A stretch of DNA of 64,000 nt from Panorpa germanica (Eukaryota; Arthropoda; Insecta; Mecoptera; Panorpidae). Location of the stretch: positions 2,232,001 to 2,296,000 of the forward strand of contig OY783221.1 of NCBI GenBank assembly GCA_963678705.1. The letters are read 5' to 3'. The position numbers were made by a program, and so were the translations under genes. Below are positions 24,776 through 36,917 of this stretch, piece after piece. The notes beneath the pieces were generated by a model. The model saw nothing but the letters and a program-made list of their open reading frames with translations. It was not told where the DNA came from and ran no database searches. Each line of letters opens with the position of its first letter. Within the stretch, counting starts at the first letter, position 1.

Positions 24776-27595
24776 GTAATCCAAGAAAGTATGATATATC
24801 TAATTCAAATATAATTGTAAGTTTCAAAGTTAATGTTTGCATAGCCTTAAAGAATATTTTATTTTTGTATGTTGTAAATGTCTTCTGCTAATATAATCAT
24901 ACTGTGTTAGAAGTTTCACATAAAATAGTTTCAAAGTCTAAATTGTAATCTAGCTTACTACTCGTATACAATACAAAATAAGACAGATGACCTACAAAAC
25001 ACAAATAGTAATTGTTACTTAAAGTAATGATAAAACTTTACGTAAAAATGTAGTAAAGTAGAGATCCTTTATGAACAAACTTCTAATACAATTTGTTTAT
25101 ATTTCTACCGTTAAAACAATATTACTTGAAGTATATTTTTTCAATCTTTACAAGATGTGGGATTTTTTTAATTAGATAATTTGTTTCTATTTATTTTAAT
25201 ATAAACTTAATCAAAACGAGAGTCAAGTAGCACGTTGTTAAATTTTAAATATTATTTCGTTTTCTCATCCGAACTTACTACTTCCAAGTATCGAAATCTT
25301 TTCACTGCTCTACAAATTGTTGAATCTCGAAATGACTTGCTGTGTTAAATTTACTATTTCTAAGTTTAATAACTTTTTAATACAAGTGAATACAGAATAC
25401 ATTATAGATAATACTCGTATTTAGAATTGTAGCCTTTCTGTTAGCTAACCCACAAAATTAATGAATTAAGATGCTTCAAGTAATAATAATATTATATAAT
25501 ACGTTAAGATTAGCTATAAATAATAAAATAGTTTGAATTAGTCTATACGAGTATATTTTGAAGGTTTCTTATTCTCTTTACATTTTGAGTCAGCTTTTTC
25601 ATTTATTGTTAAATATAACCGCTAAACGTAAATGTTACATAACATAATAATTCAAATTTATGAAACGAAATGTACTACTTCAACATATATTTTAAGTAAC
25701 ATACTTATATATCATTGACATGACATTTTTACTATAATATTATGTAAATGATATGTAAAATATACATTATTTTGTTATAGAATTTCTTTTTATGAAAATG
25801 CTAAGTAATATTTATGGAATGTATATATTTTACTTAAAAATAATATGTAATTTTTCATCAATGCGGATTAATACTTGTTGATTTAGGCAAGTTAGGTGAC
25901 GAATCCAATATTAAAAGAATAATTGTTACTAAATATAAATTAAATTAAAGTTTATGAAAATTAAGACTAGATAGCAATCTTCGGCGCGCTGATTGGGACA
26001 GATCAACTTTATATTATTATTCTATTAAAGTGTTGCACTGATAGGAACGTGTATTTTACCAATTTAAATAATAGTTAAGTAATTAAGATGATAAATGTAA
26101 AGATAACGAATAATTAATCTTCGATATTTAATAGCTGTTATATTAAATTAGAACTGTTGGTTTTATCAAATATTATATAAATTAATACGAATATTTTACG
26201 ATTTGTGTTGTGTATGTACTTTGTAAAACTCTAAAAGATTATTTTCAAATATTCTCGATGTAATGATTATTAATATAACGCTGTTTTTGTCTTAATAGGT
26301 ATTATACAATGCTAATAAAAATTAATTATTATAAAACTATATTATTTTTACTTTAAACTATTCTTATTTTTAAAATAAGAGTGAGTCCAATCTCGCTTGT
26401 CGAGCTACAAGTGTACTGGTTGTGAACTTTGTTTAATTAAATGTATTTAAAAAACAAATAGTTATAATTAATATTTATTATTTAGTTAATTAACCGATTT
26501 TTATTATTTTAAATCGATAAACTAATTATATCTAGCCATTTGAATTATTGCTTACAGAGTTATCTATCGGAATGAATTATAACTAATTTATAACAAGTCT
26601 CTTTGAATATTTTTTATAAACTGATTCTTGGACTTCTATTAGGTTGGTAACCATTACTTGCATCTAGTACTTTCAGTGTATTTTCGTAACGGGAGGTATA
26701 ATTTGTTTAATTGTGTTGAACGGTTTATCTGCAATTGAACCACTCCCGGCCATTAGAATTTCACCGGTTTTTTCGTAAGTACATTTATTACGAATAACTA
26801 ATTATCTAAAGTACATATATAACACCTGAATGTTGATTTCAAATTATTATAAGCTTTATTACCTAAGTCATTTTAAAAGTCAATATGTGTAATGGTTTAA
26901 ATATATCCAATGCTCTTATTTTGAATATATTTCTACTCATTATTATTATTATTAAATATAATATTGTGTAAATTGCACAGATTTCTTAATTATAACAATT
27001 AGGAACATAGAAAATCACTCCTCTACGTGCTATGTATGTCAAGTTGACACAATTCGATATTTATTTCTGTGATGCATGCGTTTGGAATTCTTATCATGGC
27101 GATGGTCTTACGTTTAATACTTCAAGAAATTTAAAATTACGCGTATCTTATCATTTGCGGTAATACTCAATGACTTTTTAAAATTAATTGTCATATGATT
27201 CATTTATTGATACTTTTTAATTAAAAGCCGACTTGACATTTAAAAAAACTAAATATAGGTTATATATTCTATACATATTTTATATAAATATAAATGCAAA
27301 GTTTATTTTTATCCTTTTTTGATAAATGAAGAATATGTGCAAATTAACTTGCACCAAATATTTGCTTGGTTAAGCATTACGTTTTGAACTTAAGAAAAGA
27401 ATGGTTTTAGAAAGAGCAATAAACCTCATTGTGATGGTGTATACATTCAATGATTCATTGGAGCATAGCTGAGGCGGTCAAAACTACTAGAGTGGTTGCA
27501 TTCATTATTATATAAATGACAGTTACTTTAAAAAGAGTTTCTAACGTAAATATTTCAGGAAGAATATATATTTTAACAAATGTTATTTTGAACAG
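24774..27595. other. AT-rich region upstream of EB1
   Basis: Extremely AT-rich, with scattered TTACGTAA-like motifs and no reading frame of interest. It ends in an acceptor (TGTTATTTTGAACAG) at 27595, so part of it is an intron in the EB1 5' untranslated region. I could not place the first EB1 exon. Confidence 0.45.
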
Positions 27596-27612
27596 AAATT
27601 TCAAACTTAATC

Positions 27613-30600
27613 ATGGCTGTCAACGTTTACTCTACAAACGTAACAACAGAGAATCTTTCTCGACATGACATGCTGGCTTGGGTCAATGATTGTCTCTCAT
27701 CTTCCTTCTCAAAAATTGAAGAGTTGTGTACAGGGGCTGCTTACTGTCAATTTATGGACATGCTGTTTCCAAGTAGTGTTCCCCTAAAAAGGATTAAATT
27801 TAAAACGAATTTGGAACACGAATACATCCAGAATTTCAAAATATTACAAGCATCTTTTAAGAAAATGGGAGTTGATAAGGTAAATACATATCTTTTATTA
27901 TATGTTATTAATCCATCACATGCAAAAAACGAGTAAGAAAGTATTCTGAAGATATATGTAGCATGTACGTAATATTCAGCTACGTACACTTTACGTAAAT
28001 GCTACATTTATCATCTCAAAGGTTGCAATGATATTAAAATTATATTATATTCTTATCACATTGGCTAACTTACTTAAAATCCTTTTTATGACCAAAACAA
28101 GGTATTTAACAAGTGCGGGAACATAAAAGAACTTTCCAAATTAAGATTGTAAGCCTTGAGACAAACAACTAAAATCCCAAGTATCAATCAAGTTGATGTA
28201 AAATATTGTTTTTCAATTTTGCCAATTATGTCTGTATGTGTTACAAAATGAGTCTATTTTTTTCAAAAATAATTTTAGGTAATACCGGTGGACAAATTAA
28301 TAAAAGGTCGCTTTCAGGATAATTTTGAATTTCTTCAATGGTTTAAAAAATTTTTTGATGCTAATTATGATGGGCGTGATTATGATGCATTTGAAACCCG
28401 TGGAGGTTTTTCAATAGGTAGTGGAGCTACTGATTACCATGGTGGCTCACAACCATGCATGTCTATGCCAACAGCACCTCCAGTTCCGAGGCAGATGCCA
28501 AGAGCGCAACCGAGATTAACCAATTCTGGTACTTCGAATTTGTTTTGATCTTGAAATAGTATATTATATCATTTTAATAACATCCTAACGGAGGATTCAT
28601 TGTTTTAATTCGGGTCGCAAAGGAAATAATATATTAACAAACTATTAACTTCCTGTTTAGTAGAATAAGTATTCTTAAATATTTTAAGTTTAACTCTGAA
28701 ACATAACATAATGTTACACACCTTTACAATTTGACTCATCGTGGTATTTACTAAATACATATATGGCTTTGATTTGGTAAGCAATTTGATGAGCCGTTAA
28801 ATTTTCCATTGTTAATGTCGTTGATTACATCACCTAATATTTTAATATGGATTTAAATTTGTCTTGTTAAAATAGGGTTACTGTAAATTAATATCATTTT
28901 CGTTATAAATGAAGCCTATATTATATCGTATTTATATAACAATTGATTTTACAATATGATATACTAGTTCATAATTAACGTTACGATTTTGCACGTATTT
29001 CAGATATGCAGTTAAAATTAGAGTACGCACCTTACTGCATGCTTTATTATTTAATAACTAATTTCCACTTAATTTTCAGCCTATTTTCCACACAATGCTG
29101 CAGCAATATACACAAAACCTTAAAAATATAATTAAATGTAAAAACATTATTTCACAATTATAATTTTTTATTTTTTCGTTTTCGTTCATTGCAAATTGCA
29201 GATAGTTCCTATTGACAAACTAGTCAAAGGCCGTTTTCAAGATAATTTTGAGTTTCTGCAGTGGTTTAAGAAATTCTTTGATGCTAACTTTGATGGTCGT
29301 GATTATGATGCTGCTGCTATGCGTGAAGGGGCGCCAATGGGCGGTGGTGGGGCAAACGCTCCTCGGGGTGCTGGTATAATGACTAAGAAACCGTCTGCAA
29401 CAAGATTAGACACCGCAAAGGGTCTCAAAGTCACTAATAATGGTTAATTATTTTATTTTTATTTTTTAACATTTCTGTTTGTTTTTAAATCAATTATCAG
29501 CTTTTAAAATATATTCGACGAACAAATCAATTATATTATACTCGCATATTTAAACATACAATAATATAAGACTGATTGTGTATATAGATAAATTGAAAGT
29601 GTTATTAACATCAAAATGATTAATTATATTTTTAAATGTAGAATAATTTTCACGCTTGCTTTCTACAGTACAGTTAGAACGAAATGTTTTTTTTTGGTTT
29701 TTTTTAATGAATATTTACATTTTAGCATAAAGATTACAACGCTTGTGATGTATCGAACATATAACATTTTATTTTTACTATAAATAATCGTTTGATTCAA
29801 TTCAACCACTGATCTTGCACCAAAAGGAAACATGAACTTGAAAAATATTAATGCACTAAATTTTCCATTGATTTGCAATTACACCTTAGTATTTTGTCTT
29901 GAATTAGTAGTCTTCCGCTTTAGTAATATCTTAAACTGTAGTATACAAATTGAAAGGATAACCTAAAAGGTAAATCCTAAAATGAGATGGTTTTTATTTA
30001 TTAATCATTAAATATTTTAGTAGCTCGCGTGCAACCAACTAGAGCTAAAGCCCCTGGAGTTAGTGCACCTACAAATAGAGGCCCAGCTGGTGATATGACA
30101 AAAATTGACGAGTTAACTGCCCAGGTCAGTGTAAGTTTATCTTAGAGAAAATATCAAATCTAATAATATAATGCAGGATACATATATTTCACATGCTGTG
30201 AAAAATATTTATTGTGTTCAAAATTATTACGATAACAAATTTGTTTCTGAAATTATATTATTATTTGTTTCAGCTTCAAGACCAAAAACTTAGTGTCGAT
30301 GGATTAGAAAAAGAACGAGACTTTTACTTCAGTAAATTAAGAGATATTGAAATTCTATGTCAAGAAAATGATGAAGCTGGCACTAATCCTTTGATAACCA
30401 AAATCATGGATGTTCTTTATGCTACCGAAGTAGGTGACGGAGACAATGTAGACATACACTCTGAAGACTTTTAACATTCATTCGTTCTTTAATCATCTCG
30501 ATAATGCATCCTTCCTAATTCAGTTTGTTTCTATTTTAACATTCTTGTATGATATTCACTATGTTATTTATTATAAATTTAAAACGAGTACTTAAATATT

Positions 30601-31695
30601 TTATTTTTAACATGGCTGGTTAAAATTAGTTTTATTTATCTGCATGAATATCTTTTTTTTATATAATTTCTTTAATACATTTTTACTCATAGTTTCGTAG
30701 TTAATGTTTACGTAACTTATCTAGTCTTTTAGTTAAAATAAAATCTATTCTAAGAACATGTCAGTATTTATTTAATCAATATTAACATATCATTAATTGC
30801 ACAGATATATTGGAAATTGCTAGTCTTATAACTGCATGTATAATTTTTAAGGCTTATTAAAATAATTTTAGTAACATTAGGCACTCTTCATTGGAATGGA
30901 CTACTTTCGACAACCAATTTTTTCAATAGGACGAAGTTAATACTACTCCCTTCATACGTATGTTGTTCAAAGTACCGCCTTCCCTTTATTGTACAAAGTA
31001 GAAACTTCATCCCTTGATAAATTGTAATGTGCGAAACAACTCGATTACTCCCTATTGAAAAACTTAGCGTCGCTAGTAGTCTGTTATTATTTTAATTCAT
31101 ATTGTTATGCAGGTTTAAAGGAATTGATATTTAAAGTTTTATTTTGCATGCAAATATCTTAATATGTAATTAGTCTTCATTGCACGTTGCAAGAAATTAG
31201 AATATTATTCTGTGACGTTAAGAAAAGGCATATTAATAGGATATTGTGAGAATGTGGAAAAGTACACGCAAAATAATTGATTGATGCAATACAGTGACTT
31301 ATGTCAATCTATCTGGATCAGTAGGTAGAAGTAGTGGTATTTTATTTATATAACACAACACGTATGGTTAGATTTTATTTAATAGAAATATTAATGTTGC
31401 AAGTAACACGCAATTTCTAACTTTTATAGTAACATGTTTGTGATAATATTTACTCAAATAAATATATGAGTATTTATAACTTACCTTAAAACGTATGTGC
31501 TATGTAAATGTTACGTTATTTGTATGTAAAAGTGGATTCTGATATTGTATGTTACTTGCTACGTATACATTCTCTACCTTTTCTCAATATGCTAAATTTA
31601 AGTTGAAATTCTAGTAATTATTTATTTTGTTATAGGATGGATTTGCGCCGCCTGATGAAATTGAAGGCATTGGCAATGAAGAGGAGGAATATTAG
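27613..31695 (+). CDS. Eb1: EB1 / MAPRE microtubule plus-end binding protein
   Basis: The full-length isoform (275 aa) joins 27613-27879, 29202-29442, 30021-30124, 30274-30429 and 31636-31695, all in phase. Exons 1-2 encode the calponin-homology domain (residues 1-~125, with [23 protein letters not shown] and [20 protein letters not shown]) that binds the growing microtubule lattice. Exon 3 is the basic, Pro/Ser-rich linker. Exon 4 carries the dimerising coiled coil and EB-homology core ([25 protein letters not shown]), which recruits SxIP partners. The last exon ends in EEEEY, the acidic-aromatic tail bound by CAP-Gly proteins. The length fits the family's usual 260-290 aa. The exon 3 acceptor is TTTTAGTAG, a tandem NAGNAG site that could drop one valine. 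The exon 3 donor could also be the stronger GTAAGT six bases on, adding two residues. A 5' acceptor at 27595 shows an untranslated first exon upstream. Confidence 0.95.
28279..28548 (+). CDS. Eb1: EB1 alternative terminal exon (CH-only isoform)
   Basis: This is a duplicate of the second CH-domain exon at 29202-29442. After the acceptor ATAATTTTAG it reads [20 protein letters not shown] and continues [17 protein letters not shown], almost identical to the other copy. It then diverges into a Gly/Ser/Pro-rich tail and stops with TGA at 28546-28548. Spliced in phase to 27613-27879, it would give a 178-aa protein with an intact CH domain but no coiled coil, EB-homology domain or EEY tail. Such a protein should bind microtubules as a monomer and lack partner recruitment. 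Conservation of the protein against a very AT-rich background argues that it is used. No clear AATAAA follows within 500 bases. Confidence 0.8.
   Translation, partial: VIPVDKLIKGRFQDNFEFLQWFKKFFDANYDGRDYDAFETRGGFSIGSGATDYHGGSQPCMSMPTAPPVPRQMPRAQPRLTNSGTSNLF
28549..29201. other. EB1 sequence between the duplicated exons
   Basis: AT-rich DNA that would be the 3' UTR of the short isoform and intron for the long one. No other feature is seen apart from the exon 2b acceptor (CATTGCAAATTGCAG) at its end. Confidence 0.5.
30274..30474 (+). CDS. Eb1: EB1 alternative C-terminal exon form
   Basis: If the donor GAA|GTAGGT at 30429/30430 is not used, exon 4 reads on for 14 more codons and stops at 30472-30474 (TAA), giving a 270-aa isoform ending in HSEDF. 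The stop is followed by AATAAA at 30737-30742, which could end such a transcript. The tail is acidic and ends in an aromatic residue, so it resembles the EEY/F ending of the spliced form. The read-through could be an evolved isoform or an accident of a weak donor. Confidence 0.6.
   Translation, partial: LQDQKLSVDGLEKERDFYFSKLRDIEILCQENDEAGTNPLITKIMDVLYATEVGDGDNVDIHSEDF
30737..30742 (+). terminator. Candidate poly(A) signal, EB1 read-through form
   Basis: AATAAA 263 bases after the alternative stop at 30474. It is the only such hexamer in the proximal part of this intron that I noticed. Confidence 0.35.
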
Positions 31696-31941
31696 ATAGT
31701 TAAGTTTTATAAATACTAGGCTTTCCTGAAATGCACATTTGATCTATTTTAAAAGAATATAAATATTAATAATACATAATTTAAGTTAACTCTTTAAAGA
31801 TAATGTGCGTATTTTAAAAATTCTCATTAAGTTTTTCTATGTTAATTATATATTAATATTTATATTAGTAAAACCGGTGTGTTTTTTTTTTCTTTTAAGA
31901 ACCTTCCAAAAGTAATTTGTTTTAGAATATAATTTTTATAC

Positions 31942-31947
31942 AATAAA
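31942..31947 (+). terminator. Candidate poly(A) signal, EB1 full-length form
   Basis: AATAAA 247 bases after the main stop. A second AATAAA lies at 32064-32069. Either could define the 3' end. Confidence 0.4.
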
Positions 31948-32394
31948 TTTAGTGATTTTGTTTTTATATATTTATACACCCATGAAAACCAATTTCTGTT
32001 ATGTGTTGATTAAAACAAACACGCTTCGTGTATAGATTCATATATTCTGAAAGGATGACGTTAAATAAAGATATGCTTTGCGTATGATATAAGGCTATGT
32101 TCATATTTTTATTTCACTTAAGTTTAAGTTATCGTCATTTGGCTATTCACTACCTAACAACGCAAAAAACGTTGTGAATAATTGTTATATTACTAACTTA
32201 TAATTTAAAACCAAATTAAGATTAAGAGTATTCTATAGATAAGCGTCCACAGGTGTTAATCTATTAATTAATATTAGGTAATGTTATGCAAGTTGCTTCG
32301 AAGAACACCTTGATCTCAGTTATTGGCTCAGCAGACGCGCACTAGTCGTACTTCAAATTCAATCCGTTTGATGTGTGAGAGGCATTCGTACCTG

Positions 32395-32530
32395 TGTTTT
32401 TTTTTAATTTGCGAAAAGAGTTTTCTACGAAATAGGTAATTTTTAAAGAGATGGAAGAATCCGTTTTTGAGTTACTCTACAAAATTCAGTACCATTGAAG
32501 AAACAAGTAACATATAAGAATATAAACATT
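32395..32530 (+). repeat. Family E tail fragment
   Basis: The phrases TTTCTACGAAATAGG, TTTTGAGTTACTCTAC and a run of ATATAAGAATATAAACAT parallel the end of the block at 10840-11440 (TACGAAATAGGAAATTTAG, TTTTCGAGCTACCTTACG, then AAACATA units). It is a diverged partial copy just outside the foldback element. Confidence 0.35.
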
Positions 32531-33418
32531 ATAAAATATTATCAATAGCTCAGAAAAATATTTATAATATAAAATCTTTATTAATTATTTAATAATAATT
32601 AATTTTCTAAAAGTAATTGTAAACCAATCATTCAAACCTGAAATGCGCCATCTATTAAGCAGTAGATATAACAAAAAGTTAACCACTGTTTTATAGATGG
32701 CGGTATAAGTTTATACAATTACAACGCCTGATCAATACGCAACTAAATATACTTTCAAAGGATATATATAATTGTAAAATTATTTTTTTTGTAAAAATTA
32801 TAAATAATAAAACTTTAAAAATTAAATAAAAGAACTTTGATATCAAAGAGTTCAAAATAATGAAATTATTTCATCTCTATTCTTCATTTATTTCTTCATT
32901 TCTTGAGATAAAAGAAGGTTAAACTGTTAGCGCTATTTGGCTCTAGTCCCTATGAGTACTCTCAGTCGCTGTGACTTCTACCCAAGGCTGACCATAACAT
33001 CATGCAAAGGAACAGTGGAGCCTATTCACAGAATGCTGATGTAGTGACTTAGGGACCAGTGAATACACACTTGCACTTGTCTCAAGGCAAATGCTATGCA
33101 TGAAGAACACTTAGGGATACGTCATTAGACGTTCGACACATATAGATAGACTTACATATAATAGATAGACAATATACATCTTAGATTGGAATTGATTATT
33201 AATAAATGATTTTTATATAACTATTGACTTTTAATTAAAAGAACCCTAATAATGCTCGTTTTAAAATTAATAAATTAGTTGTATTATGAATGAATTTCAA
33301 ATTTCTTTCATTTCTTTCAATTACACATTTCAAAGCGCCTGATCATCACGCTAATACATAAATTAATAATGTGTACTTTAAAATAGCGAATTGTTTCATT
33401 CCAATTCTAGTTTTAACG

Positions 33419-34440
33419 ATGGACTTTTTTTCTAAAAAAAAATTTACATTTCTTTGATATTCATTGATGCAGTTATGTTCCTTATGATTTAAAATAAGGA
33501 ACTGCGTCATTACATTTTAAATATCTACGATTTTCTGGAATTAATGCGACCTTTTATAAATTCATGGACTTTTTTTCTAAAAAAAAAATTTACGTTTCTT
33601 CGATATTCATTGATGCAGTTTTTTTATGATTTAAAATAAGGAACTGCGTCATTACATTTTAAATATCTACGATTTTCTGGAATTTATTGGACTTATTTCG
33701 ATTTTCTGGACTTTATACTGGATTTATTGTATTTAATTCATGGACTTTTTTTCTAAAAAAAAATTTACGTTTCTTTGATATTTTTTGATGCAGTTATGTT
33801 CATTATGATTTAAAGTAAGGAACTGCGTCATTACATTTTAAATATCTACGATTTTCTGGAATTAATGCGACCTTTTATAAATTCATGGACTTTTTTTCTA
33901 GAAAAAAAATTTACATTTCTTTGATATTCATTGATGCAGTTATGTTCCTTATGATTTAAAATAAGGAACTGCGTCATTACATTTTAAATATCTACGATTT
34001 TCTGGAATTAATGCGACCTTTTATAAATTCATGGACTTTTTTTCTAGAAAAAAAATTTACATTTCTTTGATATTCATTGATGCAGTTATGTTCCTTATGA
34101 TTTAAAATAAGGAACTGCGTCATTACATTTTAAATATCTACGATTTTCTGGAATTTATGCGACTTTTTATAAATTCATGGGCTTTTTTTCTAGAAAAAAA
34201 ATTTGCGTTTCTTTGATATTTTTTGATGCAGTTATGTTCATTATGCTTTATAATAAAGAACTGCGTCATTACATTTTAAATATCTACGATTTTCTGGAAT
34301 TTATGCGACTTTTTATAAATTCATGGACTTTTTTTTCAAAAAAAAAATTTGCGTTTCTTTGATATTTTTTGATGCAGTTATGTTCATTATGACCTAAAAT
34401 AAGGAACTGCGTCATTACATTTTAAATATCTGCGCGAGTA
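33419..34440 (+). repeat. Left tandem array, ~146 bp unit, about 7 copies
   Basis: Each unit contains ATGGACTTTTTTTCTA, TGATGCAGTTATGTTC, AAGGAACTGCGTCATTACA and ATATCTACGATTTTCTGGAA. Unit starts fall near 33419, 33564, 33741, 33885, 34031, 34178 and 34323. The step is about 146 bp except for one unit lengthened by about 30 bp. The high similarity suggests recent amplification or gene conversion. Confidence 0.92.
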
Positions 34441-34493
34441 TTTGTGCTTTTCTGGTTTTTAAGCATACAATCATGAAGTCAAATTTTCAATTT

Positions 34494-35077
34494 TAAAACG
34501 TTGATTCTTCGAAAACTGTAAGAGATAATTGAAAATGGATTTTAATTTTGAAATCAGCATAAAAAACTACGTTAGAAAACATATACCGCATGTCAAAATA
34601 AGAAATAGTCTTTTTTGAAAAAGTAAGAAGACTATACTCTTCTTACTTTTTCAAAAAAACTAATTTTTTATTTTGACATGCGGTATATGTTTTCTAACGT
34701 AGATTTTTATGCTGATTACAATTCTGTAGTTAATTTTGAGATAGCTATTTTGGTTCACGAGATATGAGCATATTAAAGTCAATTAAAAAAATACTTTAAA
34801 CGCTGATTATTCGAAAACTATAACAGATATTCAAAAATGGATTTTAAATTTGAAATCAGCATAAAAATCTACGTTAGAAAACATATACCGCATGTCAAAA
34901 TAAAAAATTAGTTTTTTTGAAAAAGTAAGAAGACTATACTCTTCTTACTTTTTCAAAAAAGACTATTTCTTATTTTGACATGCGGTATATGTTTTCTAAC
35001 GTAGTTTTTTATGCTGATTTCAAAATTAAAATCCATTTTCAATTATCTCTTACAGTTTTCGAATAATCAACGTTTTA
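34494..35077. repeat. Palindromic core with two nested hairpins
   Basis: AACGTTGATTCTTCGAAAAC at the left end is mirrored by GTTTTCGAATAATCAACGTT at the right. Inside, the segment from ACTACGTTAGAAAACATATA to GTAAGAAGACTATACTCTTC folds on itself at about 34640, and an inverted second copy of the same hairpin folds at about 34937. The centre of the whole dyad is near 34785. A transcript through it would form long near-perfect double-stranded RNA. Confidence 0.9.
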
Positions 35078-35129
35078 AAATTGGAATTTTGACTTCATGA
35101 TTGTTTGCTTAAAAACCAGAAAAGCACAA

Positions 35130-35830
35130 ATATTCGCGCAGATATTTGAAATGTAATGATGCAGTTCTTTATTTTAAAGCATAACGAACATAACTGCATC
35201 AAAAAATATCAAAGAAACGCAAATTTTTTTTTTAGAAAAAATAGTCCATGAATTTATAAAAAGTCGCATAAATTCCAGAAAATCGTAGATATTTTAAATG
35301 TAATGATGCAGTTCCTTATTTTAAATCATAACGAACATAACTGCATCAAAAAATATCAAAGAAACGTAAATTTTTTTTTTAGAAAAAATAGTCCATGAAT
35401 TTATAAAAAGTCGCATAAATTCCAGAAAATCGTAGATATTTTAAATGTAATGATGCAGTTCCTTATTTTAAATCATAACGAACATAACTGCATCAAAAAA
35501 TATCAAAGAAACGCAAATTTTTTTTTTAGAAAAAATAGTCCATGAATTTATAAAAAGTCGCATAAATTCCAGAAAATCGTAGATATTTCAAATGTAATGA
35601 TGCAGTTCCTTATTTTAAATCATAACGAACATAACTGCATCAAAAAATATCAAAGAAACGTAAATTTTTTTTTTTGAAAAAAAGTCCATGAATTTATAAA
35701 AGGTCGCATAAATTCCAGAAAATCGTAGATAATTAAAATGTAATGAGGCATATTCTTATTTTAAAGCATGAAGAACATAACTGCATTAAAAAATATTAAA
35801 GAAATTTAAATTTATTTTTAGAAAAAATGT
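35130..35830 (-). repeat. Right tandem array, inverted, about 5 copies
   Basis: These are reverse-complement copies of the left array unit: TAGTCCATGAATTTATAAAA, GATGCAGTTCCTTATTTTAA and CATAACTGCATCAAAAAATA repeat with a step of about 146 bp. More decayed units continue to about 36160. Confidence 0.92.
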
Positions 35831-36917
35831 CCATTAGTCACATTATTAAATCAAAGTGTTATAGTGTTAGCATAAGGATCAGGCGCTTTAAAACGTGTAA
35901 TTTTGTAAAACATAGATATTTAAATTGTAATGACACAGTTCTTTATCATAAAGCATAGCGCACATAACTGCATCAAAAAATATCAAAGAAATACAAGTTT
36001 TTTTTTAGAAAAAAGTGTTTATGAATTTTAAAAAAGATGCATACAATTTATAAATGCGCAGATATTTTAAATTTAATTGAACAGTTCATCAAGTAAACTT
36101 GTAGTGGACTTAGCCCGTAAAGAAATATTTAAAATATAATAATTTAACTACTAGAATAAAAGCCCATGAATTTAGAAATGATTCCAAAAAAGGCAGAAAT
36201 GCATAGATATATATAAATTGAACTAAACAGTTCAATAATTTAATGTAGTTTTGGTAATTTAACATGTGTCAAACATAACCCCTTCAAAAATATGGAATAT
36301 AACTTTTATTGAATTGCCCTTCAGGCTTCAAAAATTAAAATATATGTATTTAAACCTAATGCGCCATTTTAATTGTAACTAAAGTGTGATTTTCTGCATT
36401 TCTTGACACGAGTGAAGGTTATTCTCTTCTTAAAATTAATAAATATATATTAATTAAACAGTGCAACAATTCAGAGAGTACCAAACATATCTCCATTAAA
36501 AGAAAATTAAGCATGATAATTCAACTGTTATTACAACAGGTGCATGAATTTAAAGCCTAAACAGTCTGCACCTTAATTTACACTGATAAAAGAAAGTCCC
36601 TAACAATATAATTCTTGGAATTGACAATTCTTTCAATGAAAATTCACGAAAAATGTTATATATTTAAAAATGGACATATTAGTCAGACCTATGTAAGATC
36701 TAGAAGTGTTTGTTATCTTAATTTCTTTAAAACAAAGAAAATGTTACTTACCTACCTATAACTTTAATCTCTTCATATATTTTGTGGAATTTAAAAGTAA
36801 AAATGATTAGGTGTTAATTAAGTTGCATACTGTCTTGGCGCAATAAATCTGATCTGCCATCTGTTGAGCAAAAACGGAACCTTTTATATTTTTGAACTAC
36901 TATTTAATAGATGGCGC

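Larger units (their letters stand above)
32645..36917. mobile_element. Foldback-like element, 4.3 kb
   Basis: The outer ends are GCGCCATCTATTAA at 32645 and TTAATAGATGGCGC ending at 36917, exact inverted copies that continue imperfectly inward. Each end is itself roughly palindromic over ~60 bp: a second ATAGATGGCGG lies at about 32691 and a GCCATCTGTTGAG at about 36856. Further inward, AAGCGCCTGATC near 33333 is matched by GATCAGGCGCTTT near 35880. Then come tandem arrays in opposite orientation (33419-34440 and 35130-35830) and a palindromic core. No transposase is seen. This organisation, long inverted repeats made of tandem subunits, is that of foldback elements such as Drosophila FB. A GC-richer insertion at 32935-33145 may be nested. 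It lies in the EB1/RME-8 spacer and touches no coding exon. The target duplication is not clear. Confidence 0.7.

Noticed and set aside
24543-24842. A 99-codon minus-strand frame of Tyr-Ile repeats
   Set aside because: It is the translation of the (TA)n microsatellite and has no protein character.
34177-34362. A 61-codon plus-strand frame
   Set aside because: It lies inside the tandem array and changes from unit to unit. A chance frame.
33419-34440. CRISPR-like regularly spaced repeats
   Set aside because: The whole 146-bp unit repeats, without unique spacers, in an animal genome. It is a tandem array inside a foldback element.
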